From assembly GCA_022360015.1 (NCBI GenBank), contig JAKSDQ010000180.1, forward strand, positions 62,001-126,000: DNA of 64,000 nt, written 5' to 3'. This stretch comes from Cytophagales bacterium (GTDB taxonomy: Bacteria; Bacteroidota; Bacteroidia; Cytophagales; Cyclobacteriaceae). Below the pieces are notes generated by a model, which saw nothing but the letters and a program-made list of their open reading frames with translations, was not told the origin of the DNA and made no database searches. Position 1 is the first letter of the stretch, and every line of letters starts with the position of its first letter. A program made the translations under genes and the position numbers. Positions 25,635 to 35,392 of this stretch are shown here, one piece after another.

Positions 25635-27890
25635 ATGTGGAAAAAAGTAGCTTTTATAACAGTAGGATCCATATTTCTGCTCACTTTTGTTCATTTATAT
25701 TTCATTGCTCAACTAAAACTGGACTACGATTTCGAAAGCTTTTTCCCTATAGGGGATGAAGACCTCACCTACTATCAGGAATTCCGGGAAAAATTTGAAA
25801 ACGACAATGATTACCTTTTAATCGGATTTCAAAATGATCCGGGAATTTTTGCTTCTTCCTTTCTGCAAAAAGTGGACAGCTTCACTACCGATCTGGAAAA
25901 TCACAAGAGTGTGTTGAGCCTGGCCTCTCCCACCAGACTTTTTAATCCGGTGTTTTCCCCTGCCGGTTTGTTTAAAATCCCCGTGCTCCATATTAATGAA
26001 CCGGACAGGTACAAGCAGGACAGTACACGGATATATGAGGAAGGAAAATGGGTAGGTTCTTTTTTTGCCGAAGATGGCAAAGCCCTGGCGTTATTGCTCA
26101 AACACACACCCATGATCCTGAAACCGGAGGGCGATTCGCTGGTAGCTGACATAGAGTACCTGGCCGGAAAATATCAACTATCACCCCTGTTTCTGGCCGG
26201 AAAGGCAAAAGCCCAGGGTGTATATATCGACAAAATGAAGTTTGAGCTGATTGTGTTTCTGAGTATTTCTGTGGTATTGGTGACCTTGTTCCTGATCGTT
26301 GCCTACCGTTCTGTCTGGAATGTCATCGTACCTTTGGTAGTGGTTATGCTTTCGGTGATCTGGATACTGGGGGTGATGGGCATATTCAACAAGCCGCTGG
26401 ATGTGATGCTGGTGTTGTTGCCTTCGATTATGTTTGTGGTGGCGATGTCAGATGTGGTGCATATTCTCACCAAATACATTGAGGAACTGCGGGCCGGGCT
26501 GAACCGGCTGCAAGCATTAAGAATCACACTTAAGGAAGTAGGCCTGGCCACATTTTTGACCTCTTTGACCACGGCAATTGGTTTTCTCACCCTCTTTACG
26601 GCCAGTATTAAACCCATCAGGGAATTTGGACTGTATACGGCCATTGGTGTTTTTGTGGCTTTTTTACTGGCATTTTCCCTGTTACCGGCTATTTTAATGC
26701 TGATTAAAAAACCTCCGGTAGTCGACAATGAAAAAAACCGCAGGCGCTGGCTGCTGCTGCTAATGAAAGCTTTTAATGCCGTACTGAACAACTACCGCAC
26801 TATATTCTATGTGTCTCTCGTGATCATAGCCGTAGCCCTGATCGGCATTTCCAGAGTTGAGATCAACACATTTTTGCTCGAAGATATACCTGAGGATGAT
26901 CCGTTGAGAAAGGAATTCATTTTTTTTGATAATAAATTCGGCGGTTACAGACCCCTGGAAATAGCCATTAAGGTCAAAGATACCAGCAGGAATATCTTTG
27001 ACTGGGAGATATTGGAACAACTGGAAAAAGTGGAAACCTATTTGACTGACCAATACGAGGCCCGTAATATTATTTCGCCTTTGCAGGCAATTAAATCATT
27101 GAACCAGGCCGTTAACGGAGGGCTGACACAATATTTCAGATTGCCCGATGACAATAATGGCCGGAAAAAAATCCAAAAGAACCTGCGTTATTTAAAAAGC
27201 AACAACGCTGATCTGAAACTTTTTGCCGATGATTACAGAACATCGAGAATCAGTGGCAAAATAAAAGACATTGGCAGCAAGATGTCACTGGAGAGAAATA
27301 CAAGGCTCGAAGCATTTTTCCGGTCAAATGTTGATTCCAGCCTGGTACAATTAAAAATCACAGGAACGTCATTACTGATTGACAAAAACAATCAATACCT
27401 CACCCAAAACATGATAGAGGGCCTGGGAATTGCCTTTTTGGTGATTGCTGCGATTGTTGCGTTGCTGTTTCGTTCGGTGAGGATGATAATTATTGTATTG
27501 ATCCCGAATGTAATTCCATTGATCGTTGTGGCGGCAATCATGGGGTATTCCGGCATCACCCTGAAACTATCCACATCCATTATTTTCACAATCGCCTTTG
27601 GCATTGCCGTTGACGATACCATTCATTTCATCAGTAAGCTGAAACTGGAACTGGATAAAGGAAAATCACTGCTCTACGCTTTAAAAAGAACTTATCTTTC
27701 CACAGGAAAGGCTATTATTATCACCACCATAATTTTGGCCGGCGGCTTTTTAACCCTTATTCTATCCGGTTTCGGAGGTACTTATTACACTGGGCTTCTG
27801 GTCAGCCTGACCCTGGTGCTGGCGGTACTGGCAGATTTAATCCTTCTACCTGTCTTGTTGATCATGTTTTTCAAAAAAAACAAGGGTTGA
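25635..27890 (+). CDS. RND superfamily exporter, MMPL type
   Basis: A 751-residue membrane protein. One N-terminal helix (AFITVGSIFLLTFVHLYFIA) precedes a periplasmic domain of about 170 residues, then five helices (for example FELIVFLSISVVLVTLFLIV and LVVVMLSVIWILGVMGI), and the pattern repeats in the second half, giving twelve helices. The sequence GIAVDDTIHFISKLKLELDKG around 660-680 is the typical sterol-sensing/MMPL helix 4 region. Relatives export lipids or hydrophobic compounds by proton motive force. It lacks an adaptor or TolC neighbour and is followed 51 bases later by a glycosidase gene, probably in one operon. Confidence 0.9.
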   Translation: MWKKVAFITVGSIFLLTFVHLYFIAQLKLDYDFESFFPIGDEDLTYYQEFREKFENDNDYLLIGFQNDPGIFASSFLQKVDSFTTDLENHKSVLSLASPTRLFNPVFSPAGLFKIPVLHINEPDRYKQDSTRIYEEGKWVGSFFAEDGKALALLLKHTPMILKPEGDSLVADIEYLAGKYQLSPLFLAGKAKAQGVYIDKMKFELIVFLSISVVLVTLFLIVAYRSVWNVIVPLVVVMLSVIWILGVMGIFNKPLDVMLVLLPSIMFVVAMSDVVHILTKYIEELRAGLNRLQALRITLKEVGLATFLTSLTTAIGFLTLFTASIKPIREFGLYTAIGVFVAFLLAFSLLPAILMLIKKPPVVDNEKNRRRWLLLLMKAFNAVLNNYRTIFYVSLVIIAVALIGISRVEINTFLLEDIPEDDPLRKEFIFFDNKFGGYRPLEIAIKVKDTSRNIFDWEILEQLEKVETYLTDQYEARNIISPLQAIKSLNQAVNGGLTQYFRLPDDNNGRKKIQKNLRYLKSNNADLKLFADDYRTSRISGKIKDIGSKMSLERNTRLEAFFRSNVDSSLVQLKITGTSLLIDKNNQYLTQNMIEGLGIAFLVIAAIVALLFRSVRMIIIVLIPNVIPLIVVAAIMGYSGITLKLSTSIIFTIAFGIAVDDTIHFISKLKLELDKGKSLLYALKRTYLSTGKAIIITTIILAGGFLTLILSGFGGTYYTGLLVSLTLVLAVLADLILLPVLLIMFFKKNKG

Positions 27891-27941
27891 ACAAATCGGT
27901 TTAGGCAAAATTTTGTAATTTAAAGTATTAGGCTTTAGATC

Positions 27942-29006
27942 ATGCGTAAAAAAGTCCGAACTTATTGCTTCCTTTCGGGACTGGTAGTTTTTCCTTTTTT
28001 ATTTATCTACCTGTCAAACAATGAAAAAAAAAGGGTTAATTTATTTATCAAAGGCGTTAACCTGGAAGCACCGCCCAGCCCTTTCGATTCGATGGCATTG
28101 AAAAATATTAAAGATATACAGGCTAATTGGATCTCCATCATACCTTATGCCTTTACTTCAACTGAAAGCCCACGGTTTTATTTTGATGGGAAAAGGCAGT
28201 GGTGGGGCGAAAAAAGTGAAGGGGTGGTAGCGAGTGTGGAAATGGCACAGCAATTGGGTTTGAGCGTAATGATAAAACCCCACTTATGGGTAAAAGGACA
28301 AGGTTGGGCCGGCGATTTTGTGCCGGATGATGAAGAAAAGTGGCTTATCTGGGAAGAATCCTACCAAAAATACATGCTCAACTATGCGAAAATCGCCGCA
28401 AAGTACCAGGTGCCCCTGCTATGCATCGGCACAGAATGCAGGAAATCGGCAATTTCCAGGTCATTTTTTTGGAAAAACCTGATCGCCAGGGTCAGGGAAA
28501 TCTACCCAGGCCAACTCACCTATGCCGCCAACTGGGATAATTACCGGCATATCACCTTCTGGGACCAACTGGATTTTATAGGTATAGATGCTTACTTTCC
28601 ATTAGGTAATCAAAAAACACCTTCTGTATCACAGTTGAATGAATACTGGAAGCAACCTTATGAGGAAATCAGGCAACTGTCAAAAAAAGTAGATAAGCCT
28701 GTTATTTTCACTGAATACGGCTACAAGAGCATAGATTATGCAACCATTGGGCATTGGAAGGTAAATCCGGATACATTATCGGTTAACATGGACGGCCAGT
28801 TAAACGCCTATGAGTCCATTTACCAGACTTTCTGGTACGAGCCGTGGTTTAAAGGTGGCTTTTTATGGAAATGGCACATTTATGAATCAGGGAAAAGAAG
28901 GAATGTCAATTCAGGCTTCACACCTCAGAACAAGCCAGTTATACAGGTAATTCAAAAATGGTTCCGGGATGCCCAACCTAAGAAAAAGAAACAATGGAGT
29001 GGTTAG
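27942..29006 (+). CDS. glycoside hydrolase, GH113-like
   Basis: A 354-residue protein with an N-terminal signal or anchor helix (about 8-25). The TIM barrel resembles GH113 beta-mannanases: early KGVNLEAPP, HLWVKGQGWAGDF near 114-126, LLCIGTECRKS with putative acid/base E165, the segment FIGIDAYFPLG, and VIFTEYGYKS with putative nucleophile E258, ending with WKGGFLWKWH-like aromatic residues. GH113 enzymes hydrolyse beta-1,4 mannans, but this family also contains uncharacterised envelope proteins, and the pairing with an MMPL exporter hints at a role on a cell-envelope glycan or glycolipid. Fold is fairly sure, substrate not. Confidence 0.8.
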   Translation: MRKKVRTYCFLSGLVVFPFLFIYLSNNEKKRVNLFIKGVNLEAPPSPFDSMALKNIKDIQANWISIIPYAFTSTESPRFYFDGKRQWWGEKSEGVVASVEMAQQLGLSVMIKPHLWVKGQGWAGDFVPDDEEKWLIWEESYQKYMLNYAKIAAKYQVPLLCIGTECRKSAISRSFFWKNLIARVREIYPGQLTYAANWDNYRHITFWDQLDFIGIDAYFPLGNQKTPSVSQLNEYWKQPYEEIRQLSKKVDKPVIFTEYGYKSIDYATIGHWKVNPDTLSVNMDGQLNAYESIYQTFWYEPWFKGGFLWKWHIYESGKRRNVNSGFTPQNKPVIQVIQKWFRDAQPKKKKQWSG

Positions 29007-29058
29007 GTGGAAACAGGGGTTACTTAAGCCGGATTTCTGAAGATATTACGGCTATCGA

Positions 29059-29658
29059 TCAAAGGTTTTCCAATATTTTTTGTACAGTAGCCCTTTTGGT
29101 GTGATCAGGGTCGAAGAAGGCATAGACAATCATACCATCCTGATTGATGATGTAGGTGGCAGGAACCGGGAGATTAGCACCATTACTTCCATTGGCAGCC
29201 TCCAGGTCAATACCGGTTTTTTTGTAACGCTTTAGCACCGAGGCTTCCAACTTATATGCCACGTCATAGGCTTTCATGATGCAAAGATTTTGATCGTGGA
29301 TGATCCTGAATTCCGCGTTGGTTTTTTCTACCGTTTTGCCTATACTCTCAACTGTTTCCGGCGTTACAGCTATGACGGTGCCTCTCAGTTCATTGATCAA
29401 TTTCAGCGAATCTTGCAGTTGCATCAGTTGTTTATTACAATAAGGACACCAGGCGCCTCTGTAAAACATTAATACCACCGGCCCTCTTTTCAGAAGTTTC
29501 TTTAAACTTATCTTATTACCAAGATAATCTACTGTATTGAAGTCCGGTGCCTTTTCCCCAATCTTCAACCCGCCAGGCTCAGTTTGACCCACTTCCTGCC
29601 CATTACCGGAAAGCGCAACAAGCAAAATTAGTAAAACCGATACGGTGGACCTAAGCAT
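29059..29658 (-). CDS. peroxiredoxin-like thioredoxin-fold protein
   Basis: A 199-residue exported protein (signal MLRSTVSVLLILLVALSG). After APDFNTVDYLGNKISLKKLL it has the AhpC/TSA layout with the redox site RGAWCPYCNKQLMQL, a C-x2-C pair near 71-74, and the later IHDQNLCIMKAYDV segment with another cysteine. The PATYIINQDGMIVYAFFDPDH end fits the peroxiredoxin-like family. It probably reduces peroxides or thiols in the periplasm. It is a single-gene unit. Confidence 0.88.
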   Translation of the reverse strand: MLRSTVSVLLILLVALSGNGQEVGQTEPGGLKIGEKAPDFNTVDYLGNKISLKKLLKRGPVVLMFYRGAWCPYCNKQLMQLQDSLKLINELRGTVIAVTPETVESIGKTVEKTNAEFRIIHDQNLCIMKAYDVAYKLEASVLKRYKKTGIDLEAANGSNGANLPVPATYIINQDGMIVYAFFDPDHTKRATVQKILENL

Positions 29659-29790
29659 TGGGAAATACTTTAACGGTTTAAATGTACAACTTTATTTCTT
29701 CTCGAACCAGATAAAAAAGTGATTTAACATTTCTTAACAAAAATTTAACTCATCTGCCATGTCCGATAGTCCTTTCATATTTATCCCGGT

Positions 29791-30198
29791 TCAATTACGA
29801 GCCCCGTTGAAAGGATACTTACGAAATGTCACCCGCCCATTATTTTCTTTATGATAAAACGCGATGCAGGCTTTCTGCCTGGAAGGCAGGACGTTTGGCT
29901 TTTGCCAGGATAAAAATGATTCTCCGGGATAATCCTCCATAAAAAAATACACTTTGGTACTACCGTACTTGGTGTAAGGTTTGGTAGCCGCATAGGATTC
30001 TATGTCCTGCCAGACAGAATCCTGCACATAAATAGCATATATCCGGTTGATTGGGCCGGTATTATTTTCATTCCTTAAAAAGGTAATTTCCTTAAATCGG
30101 GTAGAAAATCTTTCGTCTCCCGGTTGGTTAAAAGTAATGTAAACAATCCCCAAAATCAGGGCCGCAAAGGTCCAAACGATGATTTTGTTTATTTTCAT
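29791..30198 (-). CDS. hypothetical single-pass membrane or exported protein
   Basis: A 135-residue protein with one hydrophobic N-terminal segment (IIVWTFAALILGIVYITF, about 6-23) followed by a soluble, aromatic-rich domain (YAIYVQDSVWQDIESYAATK, VYFFMEDYPGESFLSW) and a basic C-terminal part. I do not recognise the family. It stands alone, downstream of the terminator of the YceI gene, and has no partner gene that would suggest a role. Confidence 0.7.
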   Translation of the reverse strand: MKINKIIVWTFAALILGIVYITFNQPGDERFSTRFKEITFLRNENNTGPINRIYAIYVQDSVWQDIESYAATKPYTKYGSTKVYFFMEDYPGESFLSWQKPNVLPSRQKACIAFYHKENNGRVTFRKYPFNGARN

Positions 30199-30266
30199 AA
30201 TAGCTTTTCTACGTAACTGTCATTCATCCAACAAATGGGCGGGGATTAAGTTGGTTGATATAAAAT

Positions 30267-30291
30267 AAAACCACCTCTCGGAGGTGGTTTT
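30267..30291. terminator. bidirectional terminator after the YceI gene
   Basis: Perfect stem CCACCTC/GAGGTGG with a TCG loop, flanked by AAAA on the left and TTTTT on the right, 54 bases past the stop codon of the leftward YceI gene. Confidence 0.85.
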
Positions 30292-30344
30292 TCTTCAACA
30301 CAATTCCAAACAGTTAAATATATTTGCGCTAATAGTTTTCGTTT

Positions 30345-30989
30345 TTATTTATTGGCCACCAACGAAACCTCCATCTCTATGTCATCATAAATCGCCTTGT
30401 CACCGAGATTTTCGAAGAAACTGCCGGACTGAAACTTGACATTGTATTTGGCCCTGTCAAATGTCATCTTCGCCAAAGCATTTACTGTATTTCCATTGCC
30501 CTCTATTTTAGCTGGAAATGAAAGTGGATGGGTAATGCCTTTAATAGTCAGATCCCCGGCAATTTTATAGTTGTTGTCACCCTTTTTTTTCCGGGAAACT
30601 GAAGTAATTTTAAAGGTAGCCTTGGGATGACTCTTTACAGAAAAGAAATCATCTGATTTCAGGTGCCCCACCAATTTGGCATTCTTCTTCTTGTCTGTCA
30701 AATCGATGTTTTTGATGGTGGTCATATCCAGTTCGAATGTGCCCCCGGTTAATCCATTTCCATCAAATTCCAGTGAACCGGAAGCCAGTTCTACTGTTCC
30801 GTTGTGGCTGGAAGTGACTTTTCTCCCCAGCCAGGTAATTTTGCTTGATTTTACATTCGCTTCATAAATTCCCGCTTCTATCTTAAGGTCGTTTTTTACG
30901 TCAGGCGTTGACTTGTTCACACTGTTAAAAGTGAATGCTGAAACAGCGATCACTATAACTGATAAAATAATCAAATTAATCTTTTTCAT
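30345..30989 (-). CDS. YceI family protein
   Basis: A 214-residue secreted protein with a signal peptide (LIILSVIVIAVSAFTFNS). The YceI lipocalin-like barrel is recognisable from SSKITWLGRKVTSSHNGTVE, GTFELDMTTIKNIDL, HLKSDDFFSVKSHPKATFKI and ITHPLSFPAKI. Family members bind isoprenoid or other lipid-like molecules in the periplasm. It forms a monocistronic unit with a terminator directly after it. Confidence 0.94.
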   Translation of the reverse strand: MKKINLIILSVIVIAVSAFTFNSVNKSTPDVKNDLKIEAGIYEANVKSSKITWLGRKVTSSHNGTVELASGSLEFDGNGLTGGTFELDMTTIKNIDLTDKKKNAKLVGHLKSDDFFSVKSHPKATFKITSVSRKKKGDNNYKIAGDLTIKGITHPLSFPAKIEGNGNTVNALAKMTFDRAKYNVKFQSGSFFENLGDKAIYDDIEMEVSLVANK

Positions 30990-31162
30990 AACGTTTGGTG
31001 TTAAATCTTGGCTTTGCTTTCAAAGTTTATAATTCAGACGTTAACAAAAAAAATATGTTACGACATTTAATTATAAAATCTAAAAAAATCAGAAAGATGA
31101 CGTTGCACCCGCCCGAATTTTCTGTAAACACGGACAAAAAATGGTCTCCGAAAACAAACCAT

Positions 31163-31195
31163 AAAAAAACCCTGGCCTAATCACCAGGGTTTTTT
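31163..31195. terminator. bidirectional terminator
   Basis: Stem AAAAAACCCTGG (31163-31174) and CCAGGGTTTTTT (31183-31194) with an 8-base loop, 18 bases after the stop codon of the leftward lipoprotein gene. Confidence 0.88.
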
Positions 31196-31212
31196 ATAAA
31201 GGAATTTTTACA

Positions 31213-32103
31213 TTAGCTGTTTCGATCTCTGCTTTTATCGGTCAGGTCGACCATCTCACTTTCCCCGTTTTTGGTGATCGTCACAAGATTGTCACACTCC
31301 CCATCACCAAAATCTATCAATACCTCCTCATCGCCTTTCACCACGGATTTCAAACCCTGAACCGCTATATGCACACCGGCCCTCCTGCATTTTCGTTTAT
31401 AGATCAGCTTGGAAACTATACCGACTTCGTAGGCCACACCATCTTTTGTAATACCACTCGCCGCTCCTTCTACATGAAACTCATCATTGACAGGCCTGGA
31501 TGCCCTGATCCAGGTAAAGGTTTTATTCACTTCCCGGGTAGCGAATGAACCGTCGGGCCAGGTGGCTTTTCCTCCTTCAAGCAGTTTGTTAAAGCTTAGG
31601 TAGTCATGCTCGATCCCTGTAACATTGGTAAGGGTTTTGGTACCTTCCAGGGCAATACCATTTACCGTATAATCTTCAAGTGTGTACACCCAAATCGCCC
31701 CAGGCAAATATTTACGGTCTGTGTAAGTTATAATTATCTTCCCGGATCTGATTTTTCCGCCGGGACCTTCACATCCATCGCCAAAATCGATGTTTATCGT
31801 TTTATTTTCCGCATCATGGATTATTTCGGCACACCTGGTCAATGATTCGTCATCATCCATGGCAGACCTGCCGTTGGTCGCGGCCACTTTATCGTTAGCT
31901 TCAAAAACCACATCGTCGGTGTCCTCAAAATAACTGTCCAAAACAGCTTCATCGGAAGTAATTGCCGATGAAATTTCTGTTGAGACCAACTCATCGTTGG
32001 AATCACAAGCCGTTAACATTAAAAGGAAAACTGCTGTCAAGGAGAAAAAAGTGCTTTTTAAAGACCCGAAGGTGAATGCAAAGTTTTTCATGGTATCTAT
32101 CAT
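31213..32103 (-). CDS. hypothetical lipoprotein
   Basis: A 296-residue lipoprotein: signal LTAVFLLMLTAC with the lipidated cysteine near 33, followed by an acidic linker. Two short matching segments, INIDFGDGCEGPGGK near 100 and LIDFGDGECDNLVTI near 265, hint at paired beta-sandwich units, with a third part between them (GTKTLTNVTGIEHDYLSF, ATREVNKTFTWIRASR). I recognise similar unnamed Bacteroidota lipoproteins but no function. Several cysteine pairs may form disulfides. The start could be M1 or M5. Confidence 0.8.
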   Translation of the reverse strand: MIDTMKNFAFTFGSLKSTFFSLTAVFLLMLTACDSNDELVSTEISSAITSDEAVLDSYFEDTDDVVFEANDKVAATNGRSAMDDDESLTRCAEIIHDAENKTINIDFGDGCEGPGGKIRSGKIIITYTDRKYLPGAIWVYTLEDYTVNGIALEGTKTLTNVTGIEHDYLSFNKLLEGGKATWPDGSFATREVNKTFTWIRASRPVNDEFHVEGAASGITKDGVAYEVGIVSKLIYKRKCRRAGVHIAVQGLKSVVKGDEEVLIDFGDGECDNLVTITKNGESEMVDLTDKSRDRNS

Positions 32104-32224
32104 TTTAATTCCACATTAATTTTCTAAAGTGTTTTTAAATTCGAATTCGGACTTTAGATAGCTGTGGTATTAAAAGGTTTAATGAGATAGATATTTTTTT
32201 TTGTGAATCTTGCTGGTGCGTTTT

Positions 32225-32425
32225 CTAGTATTCTTTAGGCATCAATATCCAAAGGATAATGTAAACAAGCGTGCCGGGAAAGGCGGCGCTTAATATGGAA
32301 ATGACAACGTACAAGATGCGAACTAAGGTAGCATCCCATCCAAAATACTTGGCAATGCCTCCACATACACCGCCTAATATTCTGTCATTATTTGTTCTGG
32401 TAAGTTTCTGTTGTGTTGTGCTCAT
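32225..32425 (-). CDS. PspC domain protein
   Basis: A 66-residue protein made of a single PspC domain: KLTRTNNDRILGGVCGGIAK, then YFGWDATLVRILYVVISIL and a hydrophobic end LVYIILWILMPKEY. It has two membrane-associating segments. PspC domains sense or respond to membrane stress; stand-alone short versions are common in Bacteroidota. No psp operon genes are near. Confidence 0.93.
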   Translation of the reverse strand: MSTTQQKLTRTNNDRILGGVCGGIAKYFGWDATLVRILYVVISILSAAFPGTLVYIILWILMPKEY

Positions 32426-32589
32426 TCTGTTAAATTAATTAATACACTTCAATAAATTCAAATAATATACCAGATATTTTAAATACTTTATTTTCAATAA
32501 CTTACAAGAAAACAAGCTCGTTATTCAGTAAAAAATTGTATCGAAAACGGACATTTTTCAAAAGAACCGGTCATACCACTCCTTCCAAT

Positions 32590-32844
32590 TCATTCTTCCA
32601 GTTTTTTTACTTTTTGTTTTTCTGTAATTGCATCCACCATTTTCAGCCAGATAACTTTTTTACCGGTTTCGAGTGACTGATAATAGTATTGCCCGCCTTC
32701 CAGTATCAGCTCACTTTTACCCAGTTCATACCTTAAAGACTCCACCTTGTCTCCCACCTGAAGTTGTTTATCATTTAGATCGAATAACTCAGGTAATGAG
32801 AGATTTTTTCCATTGTCCGGTCTTTTTTTAAATAAATTAAACAT
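32590..32844 (-). CDS. hypothetical small protein
   Basis: An 84-residue soluble protein beginning MFNLFKKRPDNGK, then a compact, probably beta-rich middle (VGDKVESLRYELGKSELILE, GGQYYYQSLETGKKVIW) and a lysine-rich helix at the end. No signal peptide, no recognised domain. It lies divergent from the sensor kinase gene, so it could share its regulation, but nothing else links them. Confidence 0.7.
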   Translation of the reverse strand: MFNLFKKRPDNGKNLSLPELFDLNDKQLQVGDKVESLRYELGKSELILEGGQYYYQSLETGKKVIWLKMVDAITEKQKVKKLEE

Positions 32845-32993
32845 TTTGTTAGTTGAGATAGAAATTTGAAGTTAACTTAATTTACAGCTTTTAGCAAATG
32901 TATCTTTACAAGCAGTCCTTTCGTAGGATAAAAAACCTAAAGTCATATATTTCAGACTTCCGGAATCGCTAATTAACTTATTGAAACCTTTGA

Positions 32994-34562
32994 ATGAAAG
33001 GACCATTTCCCAAAATATCTGTAGTCTTAATCATCGTCTTCCTGATTCCTGCTGTTTCATACACCGTTTTTGAGATAAATTCTCTGAGTGAAGACGAGGA
33101 AATGATCAAAGAAATCTACAATAATCAACTGGATGCCATCCTGTTTTCGGTGAATCAGTCTTCCAACGACCTCGCTGAAAGCTGGTCAAAAAAGATATTG
33201 GCACAGTTAGATACTATCAGTAAGGATAGTGACCTGGATTTCCGGAAAATGTTGGAGGAATCCTGGTCTTTGAATGCCATCGTATTATTTAACGATGTTA
33301 CTTTAAAGGAATGCGGCATTTATTTCAAGTCCGATACCATTACCAGGGATTCCTACTTGTCGCAACTAAAGAAAAATCTGCTTACTAACAGAGGGAAGGT
33401 GGATAAATTAAAAGGTTTCATGGAGAATGGCTACAGAAAGCTGGAACCATTGGGCCATATAGGGCTGGGTGAGCGTAACTTTTATATCGATAATCTGCTG
33501 GTATTTGTGCTGGATCAGGATCAGGATTTCTTTCAGTACGCTGGAATTCTAATCCACCCACAGTACTTTATTGAGCAGGGCCTGGCGGCCAAAATACAGG
33601 CAATAAGCCAGGAAAAGTTTATCATCGCCGCCATCAACGGTCTGGACAATTCTGTAGTTTACGCCACCGAGCCAACCCCTGATAACCTTAAAGGGCAAAA
33701 AAGGGCCTTTTGGTTACTGCCTGACTATTACCTGAGCATCATCCTGAAAGGCAAAACCATGGAAACACTGGTACAGGAAAGGGCTACCACCAACATACTT
33801 TTATTGATTGGGCTGAATCTGGCGCTTTTTGCCGGGCTGTGGCTGGTTTATCGAAACCTTAATAAGGCTCTGCAACTGGCCCAGGCCAAATCAGATTTTG
33901 TATCTAATGTCTCTCATGAGATCAGAACACCATTATCACTCATAAGCATGTTTGCTGAAACCCTACAGATGAACAGGATCAGGGATGAAAACAAAAAAAA
34001 GGAATATTACAAGGTAATAGGTCAGGAAGCCAACCGGCTGGCTGGCATCGTAAACAAAATTCTGAATTTTTCGAAAATGGAGGCTGATAAAAGGGTTTAC
34101 CACTTCAAAAATGAGGAACTGAATAATATTGTCGACGATGTGCTGAAGATTTATGAATACCACCTGAAGAATAATGACTTTGTTTACGAAATAATAAAGC
34201 AGCAGGATAATCTTCCGGTTCATGTTGACAGGCCGGCCATCGAGGAAGCGGTCATTAACCTGATTGACAATGCCATGAAATACAGTGGTGAAAACAACTC
34301 GATTATTATAAAAACCGGTACCGATGGGGAATTTGCCTATGTATCTGTAAAAGATCATGGAATAGGCATCTCCAAGAGCGATAAAATGCATATTTTTGAC
34401 AAATTTTACCGTGCCGGTAAAGGGGAAATACATAATACTAAAGGGACAGGGCTGGGATTGTCCCTGGTAAAACATATCGTAGATGCACACAAGGGAAAAA
34501 TTGACCTGATTAGTAACCTGGGCGAAGGCAGCACCTTCAGGATATTGATACCCAAAATTTAA
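32994..34562 (+). CDS. sensor histidine kinase
   Basis: A 522-residue membrane kinase. A first transmembrane helix (about 7-22) and a second (about 266-285, NILLLIGLNLALFAGLWLVY) enclose a periplasmic sensor domain of about 240 residues without a recognised fold. The HisKA domain carries the phosphorylated H308 in VSNVSHEIRTPLSL. The ATPase domain has INLIDNAMKYSG (N box), KDHGIGISKSD (G1), FDKFYRAGKG (F) and GTGLGLSLVKHI (G2). It is followed 27 bases later by its response regulator. The signal sensed is unknown. Confidence 0.95.
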   Translation: MKGPFPKISVVLIIVFLIPAVSYTVFEINSLSEDEEMIKEIYNNQLDAILFSVNQSSNDLAESWSKKILAQLDTISKDSDLDFRKMLEESWSLNAIVLFNDVTLKECGIYFKSDTITRDSYLSQLKKNLLTNRGKVDKLKGFMENGYRKLEPLGHIGLGERNFYIDNLLVFVLDQDQDFFQYAGILIHPQYFIEQGLAAKIQAISQEKFIIAAINGLDNSVVYATEPTPDNLKGQKRAFWLLPDYYLSIILKGKTMETLVQERATTNILLLIGLNLALFAGLWLVYRNLNKALQLAQAKSDFVSNVSHEIRTPLSLISMFAETLQMNRIRDENKKKEYYKVIGQEANRLAGIVNKILNFSKMEADKRVYHFKNEELNNIVDDVLKIYEYHLKNNDFVYEIIKQQDNLPVHVDRPAIEEAVINLIDNAMKYSGENNSIIIKTGTDGEFAYVSVKDHGIGISKSDKMHIFDKFYRAGKGEIHNTKGTGLGLSLVKHIVDAHKGKIDLISNLGEGSTFRILIPKI

Positions 34563-34595
34563 TCCGCACGTGTTGGAAACAAAATATTATTGTTT

Positions 34596-35285
34596 ATGTC
34601 TAAAATACTGATTGTCGAAGATGAGCCCAATATTCGCATGGGATTGACGGATAATCTTCAGTTTGAAGGATATGAAGTCGATATTGCCGAAGACGGAGAA
34701 ATGGGCCTGAAAATGATTCTGGATGGCAATTATAACCTGATCATACTGGATGTAATGATGCCCAAATTGTCGGGATTTGATGTTTGCCGCACTGTGAGGG
34801 GTAAAAACATCGACACCCCTATTATTTTGCTGACTGCCAAAGGCGAGGAAATAGATAAGGTACTGGGCCTGGAGTTGGGCGCAGATGATTATATTACCAA
34901 ACCATTTAGTCTCCGTGAGCTGCTGGCCAGGATCAAGGCCGTTCTGAGAAGAAGCAACACCCCCACACAGGGAACAGGTACTGGCTACGAGGTAACAATT
35001 GGCAAACTTTGTGTTAATTTCCAGAGTTACTCAGCTAAAATAGATGGACAAAACACCAAAATGTCCCATAAGGAATTTGAAATTCTGAAGTTTCTGCTGG
35101 CTCATAAAAATGAGACTGTCAGCAGAAATGAGCTTCTGGAGAAAATCTGGGGATACGAAGAACAGCCGACCACCCGTACGGTCGATAACTTTATTTTAAA
35201 ACTACGGCAAAAAATCGAAGAAAACCCCAATCATCCTGTCATTATTCTAACTGCCCACGGCATTGGTTACAAACTTTTGGCCTGA
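34596..35285 (+). CDS. response regulator, OmpR/PhoB family
   Basis: A receiver plus winged-helix regulator of 229 residues from the ATG at 34596 (MSKILIVEDEPN); an in-frame ATG two codons earlier is also possible. The receiver has the acidic pocket (EDE near 8-10), phospho-acceptor D52 in IILDVMMPK, a conserved T in LLTAKG and K in YITKPF. The C-terminal DNA-binding domain shows the typical SHKEFEILKFLLAHKNETVS and RTVDNFILKLRQKIE. It is the partner of the kinase encoded just upstream. Confidence 0.96.
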   Translation: MSKILIVEDEPNIRMGLTDNLQFEGYEVDIAEDGEMGLKMILDGNYNLIILDVMMPKLSGFDVCRTVRGKNIDTPIILLTAKGEEIDKVLGLELGADDYITKPFSLRELLARIKAVLRRSNTPTQGTGTGYEVTIGKLCVNFQSYSAKIDGQNTKMSHKEFEILKFLLAHKNETVSRNELLEKIWGYEEQPTTRTVDNFILKLRQKIEENPNHPVIILTAHGIGYKLLA

Positions 35286-35392
35286 AATGACCGGTTTTTT
35301 ACTTTATATTTAATCCGATGATATTTTTTTACAAACCTTTACTGGTGTATGACAACTGATTTATTAAAATCCGGTTTCTTTGAATATAACAC

